A stretch of DNA of 16,448 nt, taken from the NCBI GenBank assembly GCA_910592005.1, contig CAJVPP010002076.1, positions 1 to 16,448 of the forward strand, given 5' to 3'. Positions 1 to 9,588 of this stretch are shown here, piece after piece. Position numbers and translations under genes: made by a program. Below the pieces are notes generated by a model. That model ran no database searches. It was given only the letters and a program-made list of their open reading frames with translations, and was not told where the DNA came from. This DNA is from Funneliformis mosseae. Taxonomy: Eukaryota > Glomeromycota > Glomeromycetes > Glomerales > Glomeraceae. Numbering within the stretch: position 1 is the stretch's first letter; every line of letters starts with the position of its first letter.

Positions 1-253
1 TGGAAGGAAGAAAATGGCATTGAGGTACTTTCTTGGCCATCAATGTCTCCAGACCAAAACCCTATAGAAAACGTTTGAAGGTTAATGAAAATTAATATAC
101 AAAAAAAAAATTCAATCAATTAGAGGGTTAAAGGAAGAATTTACAAAAGAATGGAACTGATTATTATCTGCATTTGCCATGAATTTGGTAGCTAGCATGA
201 AAAGGCGTACAGCTGCACTTATAGAGTTAAACGGTGACTACACAATGTATTAA
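1..253 (+). pseudogene. Tc1/mariner transposase, C-terminal fragment, broken
   Basis: This is the end of a DDE transposase of the Tc1/mariner superfamily, the enzyme that cuts and pastes its element into TA sites. Frame 1 reads WPSMSPDQNPIENV followed by TGA (positions 76-78) and then RLMK. This is the conserved block after the second catalytic aspartate (W-P-S-x-S-P-D-x-N-P-I-E-N-x-W), and the stop sits exactly where the family has Trp. After a ten-base A run (about 103-112) the reading moves to frame 2, gives KEEFTKEWN, a second TGA, and ends with ...NGDYTMY and TAA at 251-253. The upstream catalytic part lies outside the window. Two stops and one frameshift make it non-functional. I am confident of the family. 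Confidence 0.9.
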
Positions 254-324
254 TTTTAGTTAGTTAGTTATGTATTTTTTAAATAAAAAAAAATTTTAAA
301 TTTACTTACTTGTAATTGGAGTTA

Positions 325-356
325 GAGGTGATTGAATACTTATAACCGCTACTGTA
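325..356. repeat. Right terminal inverted repeat of the Tc1/mariner element
   Basis: About 70 bases beyond the transposase stop the sequence reads gaggtgattgaatacttata, then accgctactg, then TA. Read outward-in on the other strand this begins CAGTAGCGGT..., the shape of a Tc1/mariner end next to a TA target duplication (355-356). The partner repeat is outside the window, so the boundary is inferred from position and form. Confidence 0.6.
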
Positions 357-421
357 ATACTATAATTCAACTGAAATTAAAAGAATTTACTAAATATTCA
401 AACTAATATAATAATATTTTA

Positions 422-2200
422 TTATTTGTAATTGAAATACAAAATATTAAGCATCTGAAGAGAATCTTACTCAGATTTTCTCTATCTTCATTCAAAATAT
501 TATTATAAACAGAAAAACTATGTTTTATATTATAAAAAGAAATTATTATCAAATATAATCTAAAGCAATTTAGCTTAAAAGAGGAAAATAAATTTTTTGC
601 TAAAATTCCTTTAAATTTGAATATTTCACTAAAGACAAGTCAAAATTACAATATATTGTCTATTCCTAAAGAAGTTTAAATAAAGAATTTTTAAATTCAA
701 TTATTGAGGTATTATAAGAAAATATATCTTGATTTGAAATAAGATTTATGAATTTTGGATCAATATTTGAGTTATTTTAGAAAATTCATAACATAAATGA
801 TTTAAAACATATTTTTTAAATTTTTTAAATGCAACATTATAAGCTAATTGAAATATTATTTGAAAAGATTCAGGTATAAAATTAAAATTTTGAATAAAAG
901 TAGTTAAAGGTTTGCCAAAATTTTTTAATAATATTCTATTACTAATATAACTATTTAAATTTTCTAAATGTTCTTCAATAAAAGGAAATAAAGAAAGGTT
1001 TTCTTGCTAAAAAAAATCCAAGTCATCCATAAATTTTTATGCATAAATTTTGATAAAAAAAAAATAAATTTGAAACTAATTATTATTAAATAGATCATTA
1101 AAAACTTTAATCAGATTTTCAATTGTATCATTGGAATCATTCTTTTATTCTTTCAAGTAAAAAATTTGAAGGTGTTAATAATTTTTACTTATATAACAAG
1201 CCATTTAAAACTAAGAATTCCAATGAGTAGCAATAAAAGAAAAATATTAGTTGGATTTGATACATTATTTTGTAATAAAAAATAATAATATTGCAATCAC
1301 TAAACTTTAACCAAAATAAAGTTTTTTTAACATTTACTAATAATATTTTTACTAGATTAAATTGCTCAATTGATATTCATGCTTTGCTAAATAAATAAAT
1401 AAAAAAATTTTAATATAATATATTTAAATTATTTTAATTTAATTAAATAATTCCTTACCTAATAATATTAAGAATATGTGCTAAATAAGTTAAGTATTTA
1501 AGTTGAAGCATAACTGGTTTAAGAACTTTATGATGACTTTTTTTCATATATGCTGCTGAATCTGATGTGATAAGATGTGAAATACTAAATAATATAAACT
1601 ATTCAATCAAAGTAGTAAGAAAAAGCTATTCAATAGTAAGATAATTAACAGAATATAAAAAATCAATAACTACAAGTTTAATATTACTTTGATAGCTATA
1701 TAAGATATTAATAATAATACTACAAGCTCTACTATCAGTTATTTCATCTATTTCATCTATAATTATTAATATTAGTTTATTTCAAAAAACTTCTTTTAAT
1801 CATCAATATGTTATTGGTAAATTCCTGGTAAATAATTTTGCCTTAATGTATTAGCTTATGGAATTGCATTACCTTCACGACAATATTTTTTAAGAAAAGA
1901 TTAGAGTGCATTTATCTTTTCTAAAGGAATATTTGCTTTGATAAATGCCTTTACAAGGTTCTGAATTATTATTTTGCAATAGATAAGATACTTTCTAAAG
2001 TTTGAAAATATGTATTTTTTGTAGAAGATTCATAGTTTTTTTTATTTTTTATATAAATTTTGCTTTTTATATGTGAAAAAATATTAACTTTATATTCTTA
2101 ACTAACATAATGCCTACAAAACCTACATATAAGGGAGCTATTAAAAATATCAAAAGTATTTAAAAATTTTTTTTGACGAGTATATAGAGTAACTCATTTT
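422..2200 (-). pseudogene. hAT-superfamily transposase relic with CxxC zinc finger
   Basis: The minus strand carries a heavily decayed hAT-type transposase at close to full length (about 580 codons). Reading from about 2200 downward there is a BED/CGGBP1-like zinc finger (LICRFCRHYV, then HIKSK). Next comes a central segment with KALIKA-like helices and LEKINAL. A DUF659-like segment follows, with IIIDEIDEITDSRACS and later TSDSAAYMKK and LAHILNII. The C-terminal half reads AQKFMDDLDFF and FPFIEEHLENL, and near 430-500 a hAT dimerisation-like end reads SFSVYNNILNEDRE...LQMLNILYFN, with TAA at 422-424. There are many TAA/TAG/TGA codons and several frame changes at A or T runs, so it cannot be expressed. 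I recognise the family from its motif order; I did not search it. Confidence 0.75.
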
Positions 2201-2364
2201 AGTTTAAGTGATATATTTGCAACGAAAGATAAAAAAAGATAGATTAAGATCTTTTTTTATAAATGATAGCCAATTATATTTTTTTTAATTTGATTTATTT
2301 AGCCAATAATATTCTTTCTACGTAAAATATCATAAAAAAAATTTATTTTAAAAAATTTATTTTT

Positions 2365-2384
2365 GAAAATTTTACGAGTCCCTG
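2365..2384 (-). repeat. Candidate hAT terminal repeat
   Basis: On the minus strand this reads CAGGGACTCGTAAAATTTTC. A start with CAGGG is typical of hAT ends, and it lies about 180 bases upstream of the hAT zinc-finger region, where the 5' end of the element should be. I could not find the matching inverted copy near 355-430, so the other end is lost, too decayed, or cut off by the Tc1-like insertion. Confidence 0.4.
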
Positions 2385-2389
2385 ACTCT

Positions 2390-3180
2390 ATGCTTTCTAG
2401 AGTCTCATAATTGTTTAAAAGAAATTACTTTCTAAATCTATGTAAGCAATTGACTAGTCTGCTTCTTATTCTTTTTTAGTGATCTAAATATTTAAGAAAT
2501 GTCTTGTTATTCTCAGATTTTTGCATATTCAGTTACATCTCCATTAAATATATACAGGATTTTTATTTCAGCAGGATAGATGTAGAGTCTTATTATTATA
2601 TTTATAAGTCAGAAACTTTAGATACATTATAAACATCCAATATTTTCTTAACTGATTCTAATACAAGGTAATCTGAGTAATTAATACTTTCATTTTTGTA
2701 TAGCAAACCTTTTTTCTTTTGAATTTTATTAGATAAGCAGATTATGTCTTGAATCAATGTAGCTGAAATAATTTTTTCTGAAGCTTGAGATTTTGCAACT
2801 CTTTTTGAAACCTAAAGATTCATGATAAACTGATATTAACATTAGAAGCAGATTTAGCTAAGGCTTTTGCTATAATTTTTATGTCTTTTTTGCTAATAGT
2901 ATCTCAGATAATACACTAGGCTAAATCTCTAATAGTCTTTTTTTGTGAAATTTAACACATATTTACTATACCTTTCTTTACCAATTCTTCTTTTTAGAAA
3001 ACATTAAAAGTATTTAAAATATTATAAAATATGGCTTTACAGGATCTGAAATATATATATAAAGGTAAGGTGACTTTTAAAGATTTTACTAAGAGCTATA
3101 TGCAAGTATTTTTTATAAGGTCAATACATAAAATTGATCAAATAATTGCAAAAAATAAGCAAACTAGTCTCCTGACATTC
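2390..3180 (-). pseudogene. Decayed coding relic, unknown function
   Basis: A protein-like reading exists on the minus strand, shared between two frames. From about 3180 it gives LVKSLKVTLPLYIYFRSC, then NILNTFNVF, then KEELVKKGIVNM and ISQKKTIRDLA, then KIIAKALAKSASNVNISLS. After a frame change near 2810 a 60-codon open stretch contains ATLIQDIICLSNKIQKKKG, SINYSDYLVLESVKKILDVY and VSKVSDL. It continues as ILYIFNGDVTEYAK towards 2540 and fades out near 2390. More than ten stops interrupt it, mostly TAA/TAG. Composition is lysine-rich and helical, with no motif I can name. It ends close to the hAT terminal repeat, so the hAT element may have inserted into or beside it. Not a known family to me. 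Confidence 0.45.
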
Positions 3181-3209
3181 GATCATGTGATTTACTTATT
3201 ATTTATTTT

Positions 3210-3243
3210 ACTGGATAATACTTTTATAAGAGTGTTATCCAGT
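3210..3243. repeat. Inverted repeat, 13-bp arms
   Basis: ACTGGATAATACT (3210-3222) and AGTGTTATCCAGT (3231-3243) are inverted copies with one mismatch, separated by 8 bases. A related GTTATCTAG follows at about 3255. Just downstream the 13-mer TAAACTGTTACCT occurs twice (3271-3283 and 3293-3305). The cluster could be the decayed edge of a mobile element; its role is unknown. Confidence 0.6.
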
Positions 3244-3305
3244 TTTGTTATAATGTTATCTAGTTCTGAGTAAACTGTTACCTGATTGTCATTAAACTGT
3301 TACCT

Positions 3306-3908
3306 ACTTACTTGTTTTCATGTTCTATGACCTTTTTATTACTTTATTGCTCCTTTGCGTTTATAGCATTGCTTTAACTGTTTCGATATCTGGTTTTATA
3401 TTGAGGATGCTAGCCTCCTGTGTCTGATTAGATGCTAGATTCTATGTTAGAGTGCTTTCCCTTTGCACCTATTTGGTTGCCTTTCTAAGGGCTGAAGTGG
3501 TGTAAAAAAAGATGACAGATAGCGCGGTTAATTTGCTACCTCTATTTTCAATGACAGCCTATCATGCAAAATTTTAGTGATAGAAATGACAAAAACCTGT
3601 CATCCAAAATGCTTTTCATAATTTTACGAGATGTTATTAGACCATTATTACAAAATGAGTAAGCATAATGTTTATCTTATTCATATTATAAAGTATATTC
3701 ATATTTTGTAAGTGTTTCTATCATATTTCATCTTAATTGAATATAGAGTAAATATCAGACATGATAATATCTATACGAGTACTACATATAAAAAAGTTCA
3801 ATTCGCATGTACCTATTTATTAGTACTTTGTTAAGTTTTTGCGAAGTGCCAGTATTATACCATTCTTACAATCCTGCCTTTCGTGATTGCTGAGAATGAG
3901 GCACGAAG
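3306..3908. other. Non-coding stretch, no gene seen
   Basis: No frame on either strand gives a protein-like reading. The only structure I see is an 8-bp inverted pair GATGACAG (3511-3518) and CTGTCATC (3597-3604), about 94 bp outer span, which would fit a tiny MITE-like relic but is short enough to be chance. Confidence 0.5.
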
Positions 3909-4065
3909 TGCTGAATTAGTTTAGGCTATATTGCTTTCATACCCTTTTTTGTGCATTTTCCTGAGCCTTTTTGCCTTCCCGATCTCTTTTCTGCCTATTG
4001 ACGGTAGTATCCAAAAGCATAATTTTTTATTTTATTTCTATATAATTCTACCTTTGGATACTACC
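3909..4065. repeat. 157-bp direct repeat, copy A
   Basis: This segment matches 4174-4330 base for base at a constant offset of 265 with no indels. Many of the differences are C/T or G/A transitions. Its last 63 bases hold an inverted repeat: GGTAGTATCCAAA (4003-4015) and TTTGGATACTACC (4053-4065), 13 bp perfect, around an AT-rich loop of 37 bases. The arm sequence is the same motif that is tandemly repeated at 4366-4540. Confidence 0.85.
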
Positions 4066-4173
4066 AAATCTATATTCTTATTTTCGTCTGAGCTTTCCTA
4101 GATTTTTTTCTCATATAGTTACTATTTTAGGGTATTCCTATGTATGATTACTGCAAGTTAGATACATGTAAAA

Positions 4174-4330
4174 TGCTAAATTAGTTCAGGCTATATTGCT
4201 TTTATACCTTTTTTTGTGTATTTTTCTGAACCTTTCTACCTTTCTGATCTTTTTCCTGCCTATCAGCGGTAGTACCCAAAAGCATAATTTCTTATTTTAT
4301 TTCTATATAATTCTACTTTTAGGTACTACT
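4174..4330. repeat. 157-bp direct repeat, copy B
   Basis: Second copy of the segment at 3909-4065. Its inverted repeat is GGTAGTACCCAAA (4268-4280) and TTTAGGTACTACT (4318-4330), matching at 11 of 13 positions. The left arm here has the same form as the 25-bp array that starts 36 bases further on, so the direct repeat and the array are probably parts of one structure. Confidence 0.85.
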
Positions 4331-4365
4331 GTAAATTTATACCCTAGTTTTCGTCTATTCCTGAT

Positions 4366-4540
4366 TACTTTGAGTTATTATTATATCAATTACTTTTGGG
4401 TACTACTATATCGACTAATTTTGGGTACTACCACATTAACTACTTTTGGGTACTACTACATCAACTACTTTTAGGTACTACCACATTGACTACTTTTGGG
4501 TACTATTATATCGACTACTTTTAGATACTACTACTGACCC
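4366..4540. repeat. Tandem array, seven units of 25 bp
   Basis: Units begin at 4366, 4391, 4416, 4441, 4466, 4491 and 4516, an exact 25-base period. The first unit is degenerate. The core TTTTGGGTACTAC is followed by a variable -ATATCGAC/-ACATTAAC part. On the minus strand the core reads GTAGTACCCAAAA, identical to the hairpin arm in the two larger repeats upstream. The array lies about 100 bases before the ATG of the primase-helicase gene. Regularly spaced short sites next to a replication-protein gene look like iterons or recombinase/origin-protein binding sites; this role is inference. Confidence 0.9.
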
Positions 4541-4638
4541 AGTATTTTACTAATAAGCATATTCGTTCAAAATTTTTATTATGAATATTTGGGAAATTTA
4601 CATATAATTTTATACTTAATATTTCCATACATTGTATT

Positions 4639-7600
4639 ATGCTTCTTGTGCAAAAAAATGCTAGGCTAAGCCCTAAAATAATAAATGAAGCAACCAGGCT
4701 TTTTTCTGGTTTAGTGGACCTTAACTATGAGTTTGGCTATAATAATCATATATATTTCTAATATTTGTCTAATAATAAAAATAATATCTCTCTTTTAGGT
4801 GCCTATCATCCTGAAGAGATTTATTCAAAATATATTATTTGAGTATCTGAAAAAGGTTTTATAGTAGTCAATCATCCATCTGAAGTTTATAGAATCCCTG
4901 ATACTCATGAATGTATTGATGAGAATCTGCTTCTTCTCCTGGTTCTAGATATTAATGTGAGGCAAAAGCCAGATTTAATGAATCCTGAACTCCCTTTTTT
5001 AGATAAATATAAAATTACTCGCGAAGATTTATTATCCAGAATCTTAATTACTTGTGTTGATATTTTATATTCTGATTTAAACCATCTTGCAATATTAGAT
5101 GCTTTTGCCTTAGCCAGTTCATCTAATACTAATAAATGTAGTTGGTATATTGTATATAAATATGCATGATTCGTTGACTATAGAGACCTTAGAGAATTTG
5201 TGAAAAAAGTTGCTGATAGAGTTAGAAAACTATACTTTGAATTTATTGACCTTGAACTTTATAAATCATGTTTTAGTCTTTGGCTTCTTGGATCAGCAAA
5301 GGAAAATGGAGTTAAAAGACCTGCAGTTTCTTCAGTTAAACAAGGATATTGCAAGCTAAAAGACTTTTTAGTTCAATCTAAAATCTAATTATTCTGAAAT
5401 CTAGCTACAGATCTTTTCTCCTGAAAAGCCAGAAAAGGATAAATTTCAACCTATCGAAGATGAAACTGCTTTAAGCAAAGGGGTTAGTCAAGTTACTGTA
5501 AAATATGAATGGCTTGAGATTGGCGACATTAGAAAAGGATTTGTCAACTTCTAAGCAAAGTCATATAAAGTATGTCCTATTTGCGGAATCAAATATGAAA
5601 GAGATCAATTATATGGTTTTCTTCGAAATAATGGCCATTTTGTACTTAAATGCTATCAGCAAAATCAATATAAGCCAGATCATAAAGGACTAGCATTTGG
5701 AGAAGTATCAGGTATAATTAAGTCGAAAGAAAGAGCTAAATGGGAATTGAATGACAGGTTAATGTAAAAGAGATGGAAGAGGCTCCAAAAGCTTATCCAG
5801 ACTTCTTAAGTTCTGTATGTAATACAACTCTTATCCGTTCACCCATAAGTACTGGTAAAACAAAAGCTTTAAGAGGAATTCTCAACTCTTTAGCTGGAAA
5901 TAAAGAAAATTTGCCTTGCTTTATCTGGATTTCATATCGCAAAACTCTTACCAATGAGACTAAAGCTAAAATTGAAATATTACAAAATTTAGGACTTTAC
6001 GTATGCCAATATCAAGAAGTTAAGAGTAATTTAACTATAAGTAATTGGGATGTTATTATCATCCAGGTTGAAAGTACATATCATATTGAGCTTTATAGAA
6101 GACGTTCATATGTAGTTATTTTAGATGAAATCAATGCAGTTATATGCCAAATGTCTAGTAGTATTCATGCGCAAGAATCTGAAAATGCTATGCGAGATTT
6201 GCTAAAGTCAGCTATTCATATTGTGGTTATGGATGCTTTTGCAAATAACTCCACTATAGCTTTCTTAAAACAATATTGAGGTAATGATATATGAATTTTC
6301 AATAATAAATATCAACCACATATAGGCGAAACTGTTAAAATTTTTTATGATCCAGACAAAGGTTCAGAGGCTATGAGAAGAGGTCTTAAGATGCTCTGAG
6401 AAGATAAGTGTGTTACTTTTGCAATGACATTATGTAAAAAAGCTTGAGCTTTAGCAAACTAAGCTTTCGCATTACAAAAACCGTATGGTTTACTTATTTT
6501 AACTCATGTTTATTTTGGCAAAATGGATGGAATGCAATAACAAGAGGATTTTACTAATATTAATACTACCTGGAGTTCTCTTGACTGCGTAATTTACACA
6601 AGTACTGTAGAAGCTGACATCTCCTTTGAAATTTCTAATCATTTTGACACTATTATAAGAATTAGCAATATTAAAACAAGAGTACATGTCAAAACTTTTG
6701 TACAGATGCTTTATCAAATTCGGGATTGTCCACAATGTATAATTTCTTTATATAATAGTCAGAAGTCCTTTGAAATATTTCAAGAGCCAAATCGTAGTCT
6801 TATTCATGCTGAACTTTCTGCTTTAAGACCTATTGATTTACCAATAACAGTAAAAGGGCATCAGGAATGAAATAAAATTGCTGATTGTTATGCTCTTGAT
6901 GTATCTTTAGCGGTCAAAACATATATTGAGGCTGAATACCAGAGATGCTTATCAGCAAAGTACTTTTCTGAAATTCTTTGCGGTCTTATTTTTAGTATAG
7001 GAGCTTCATTTGAAATTATTTCTATAGAAGATACTATAGCTGATAGGAAAATGATTTCTAACATTATTAAGACGGTTGAAGAAAATATCAAAGACTCTGA
7101 TGCAGAATTAATAGTCAACGCATCTGATATCACCCTAGATGATACTGAAGTTCTTAAACAAATTTCCACCCGCTAATTTACTGATAATATGATATTGCAA
7201 TGATATTATTTATAGAGAATATACGCTTCAGGAGATATTGGAAGTAAGGATGATAATCGGGACTGAGGCATGGATGATGCCAAATGGATTAATCTATGCC
7301 ATAACAGTTTTGTAAAAAAATTTAATAACCCTGAACCTTTATGACACTTTAGAAGACTGGCATATTTTCGAAGACAAAGTTCAGATTCAATAAAAGTTTT
7401 AGAAGGGTTAAAAACTAAAGAAACTATATAGTGGAAGGAATCGTATAATTCCTTAGATCCATCTTTAATTGATTTACGAAAGGCATATTTGTTTAAACAG
7501 TGGAAGGTGATACAAAACTTTTTCAAATACTAGGCTTTACTAGCATTGATGATATACGTACTCTTTTGAGTAATATTATTTCAGAAGCGTTTGCACAATT

Positions 7601-7790
7601 GTGTGAAAGATTTATGAAAATCTGAAATCAATCCTTATTACTCTTTGAATTTAAATCTTGCACAAAAGAAATACCAGATCTTAAATCATATAATAGTACT
7701 GATTTTGAAGATAAAGACGTTCTAGAGCTTCCACTATATAGGCTGAAAACAGATAATGATATTCAGAAATTCTTTGACTCTATAAGATAG
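4639..7790 (+). pseudogene. Primase-helicase fusion (AEP primase plus origin-binding-type SF2 helicase), broken
   Basis: This is a decayed gene for a replication protein of about 1,050 codons. The N-terminal part resembles an archaeo-eukaryotic primase: VLDIN at 4942-4956 (motif I, normally D-x-D/E), CSWYIVY at 5137-5157 (motif II, normally S-x-H), FIDLELYK at 5242-5265 (motif III Asp), then LLGSAKENG. A C2HC zinc finger of UL52/PrimPol style follows (CPIC at 5573-5584, His 5636, Cys 5651). The C-terminal part is a helicase of the Herpes_ori_bp type: Walker A ISTGKT (5845-5862), Walker B VVILDEIN (6112-6135), YTSTVEADISFE near 6596-6630 and QMLYQIRDC near 6700-6729. Reading needs frame changes near 5386, 5760 and 7515. 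Nineteen internal stops (11 TGA, 5 TAA, 3 TAG) break it. The ATG at 4639 is the first in frame. Fusion and motif order are seen; function is by family. Confidence 0.8.
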
Positions 7791-7819
7791 GAAAAATAAT
7801 ACTTTAGCCAGATTATTAT

Positions 7820-8240
7820 TCAGTTAGGTGTCTCAGTCATGTCTAATTCTATTTTAACTTTTTTACCTTCACGCCAGACATTTTTATAAATTCTTTTATG
7901 TATGCTACAGATTCTAGTATCAGAATATGTTAGCTCATTACGGATAAGACATATTGTTCTAAGAAGGGCATTATAATGTCTGGCACATCCTAATTCACTT
8001 ATGCATCTTTTCTCACAGATCGAATTATCTTTCTTGATGTATTGGTAGATAAAACGACCCATACAAGGTAATTTTGATACTAATAATCTCAAAACTTCAC
8101 TTTCACTTTATTATAGGTATTCAAAAATGTGTCACATATCTCTGAGATACAATTGAAGAAATGCTCATGCAAATCACCATTGGCTAGGTGGGATATTTTT
8201 TTCGAATTGAATTTTTTCTCACATAATATAACTAGATAAT
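7820..8240 (-). pseudogene. Small conserved-looking minus-strand gene, unknown function
   Basis: From about 8240 downward the minus strand reads LVILCEKKFNSKKI, SHLANGDLHEHFFNCISEIC and DTFLNTYNKVKVKF. After one frame change near 8090 it continues as VLRLLVSKLPCMGRF, IYQYIKKDNSICEKRC, ISELGCARHYNALLRTICLI, RNELTYSDTRICSIHKRIYK and ends ...TETPN with TGA at 7820-7822. There is no ATG at the head of either part. Cysteines recur (Cys-Glu-Lys-Arg-Cys, Gly-Cys-Ala-Arg-His) but no standard zinc motif is clear. It is almost stop-free over about 130 codons, unlike its neighbours. It lies between the primase-helicase and the recombinase, divergent to the latter with a gap of about 14 bases, so it may belong to the same element. 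I do not recognise the family with certainty. Confidence 0.5.
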
Positions 8241-8253
8241 AGTTAGTATATAT

Positions 8254-9471
8254 ATGGCTACTAAAGCAACCGCTCTAAAGACTTGAAAACCCAAAACTAA
8301 TAACTATACTGCCATCTTAGAGCAGTTCCTAGAAAAGCATAATCTGTCAGCTGACTCCACCCCAGAACAATTAAGCAAACATACTTCTGAACTTGATGCT
8401 TTGCTTCCTGATTGAATGGCCTGTAGATGTGTTAAGGTAGTTCTTATTAAATCTAAACATTCATTTAGTAAAGAAAAAATAGAGACTCTCCTGTCAGATA
8501 AAAGAAAGGAAAAGCTTACCATAGAGGAAAGGGTAAAATACTGTGCTAAGGCTGGTGATTTTATAGATATTATCACTAATCATTAGGCAGTGGGTCTGAA
8601 AAATAAAGGTGAAAAGAAGATTAGTGCCAGTATATCGTGTCAGTCAACATTTTGTGTAAAGTTAGCAAAAGGTGATGTAGATCTTGCAATTATTGAAGAA
8701 TTTGTCAAAGACAAGGATCTTATCTAAGATTCTAATAAAATTCAGAAAGAATGAACTAAAAAGTGAATGGCTAATCTGGACAGAATTCTCATACATTTCT
8801 TCTTAATAAATGTGAGTAAAAGGATTCAGAACATGAATATTTTCAAAATTCCTACTAGAGAGAATCTCACAGATGTGATAGTGATGTTGAGTATGAGACC
8901 TGCAGAAGTAAGATCTCTCCAGATCAATTACTATAAACTGGACTCTTTAAACATTCTATCATAGTATAAATAAAGCTATTCTTGGTACTATATAGACTAT
9001 TTAAAGAGTAGAGGAGAAAAGAAGAAGAATCCTAATCCTCAACTATTTCTTTTCATGGAGAAGAATCCAGAACGTGTCAGGGAATTACTCACCTGAATTC
9101 AAGATGCAATTAAGGTTAAAAAGTTATCTGATCCTGTTTTTACTGAAAGTAGAACACGTAATGCTTGGCCATTTAACGAATTCTTAAAGCAAGAGCCTTA
9201 TAGAATTATACCTAAAAAATTAAGAGATTATGGAAGTAAACACGCTTTCAGAATTCATAGTGATAAGAATCCAACTCCCTATTATTTTAAAGTACTTTTG
9301 AGAATCGCATTAAGGTAAGAATCTGACCGCTTTAATGTGGGTGATAATTATGCTATAGGTGATATAGAATCAGAGGACTCTGAACCTAAAGATAAGCATA
9401 ACTTAGATCCAAAATCAGAATCTACAGAAAATGATGAAATATCTGATATTATCAATATATATAGCTACTAG
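8254..9471 (+). pseudogene. Tyrosine-recombinase-like protein, broken by stops only
   Basis: A single frame of about 406 codons runs from ATG 8254 with no frameshift but eleven internal stops (5 TGA, 3 TAG, 3 TAA, counting the one at 9469). It reads FSKEKIETLLSDKRKEKLTI, then EERVKYCAKAGDFIDII. A central MLSMRPAEVRSLQI (Arg at 8896, residue 215) resembles the box I arginine of tyrosine recombinases. FMEKNPERVRELLT follows, then TGA, then IQDAIK, and a C-terminal GDNYAIGD (Tyr at 9349, residue 366) could hold the nucleophile. The usual H-x-x-R and H/W positions between them are weak (KHAFRIH), and TAA at 9316 falls just before the tyrosine segment. I recognise the family as one common in Rhizophagus; the recombinase assignment is tentative. 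The end could instead be TAG at 9496. An acidic tail precedes it. Confidence 0.6.
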
Positions 9472-9588
9472 CAACGTACCTTTAGCAAATTTTGCTAGAT
9501 TCATCACTTACGTAATTTACAAAGCACCTTGCGAAGCGTCTTTATGGCTAACGGCTATTTTTTATTAAAGATACAGCATATATTATTT

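Noticed and set aside
3031..3273. 80-codon plus-strand open frame starting at ATG 3031.
   Set aside because: It lies opposite the better supported minus-strand relic, runs into the inverted repeat at 3210-3243, and has no motif.
4196..4474. 92-codon open frame rich in Leu/Phe/Tyr that looks like membrane segments.
   Set aside because: It runs through the second 157-bp repeat and the 25-bp array; its hydrophobic look comes from T-rich repeat DNA.
4366..4540. CRISPR-like array.
   Set aside because: The 25-bp units are directly adjacent with no spacers, and the setting is eukaryotic.
6499..8576. Minus-strand open frames at 6499-6735, 6888-7169, 7206-7526 and 8304-8576.
   Set aside because: They are antisense shadows of the helicase and recombinase genes, whose plus-strand readings carry recognisable motifs.
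4639..9471. A changed genetic code with TGA as Trp and TAA/TAG as Gln (as in some ciliates), under which the recombinase gene would be one intact frame.
   Set aside because: TGG, CAA and CAG are also used, TGA seems to replace Arg as well as Trp in the helicase, TAG 5402 seems to fall at a Trp position, and neighbouring genes carry real frameshifts. Mutational decay explains all of this. An alignment showing strictly Trp at every TGA would reopen the question.
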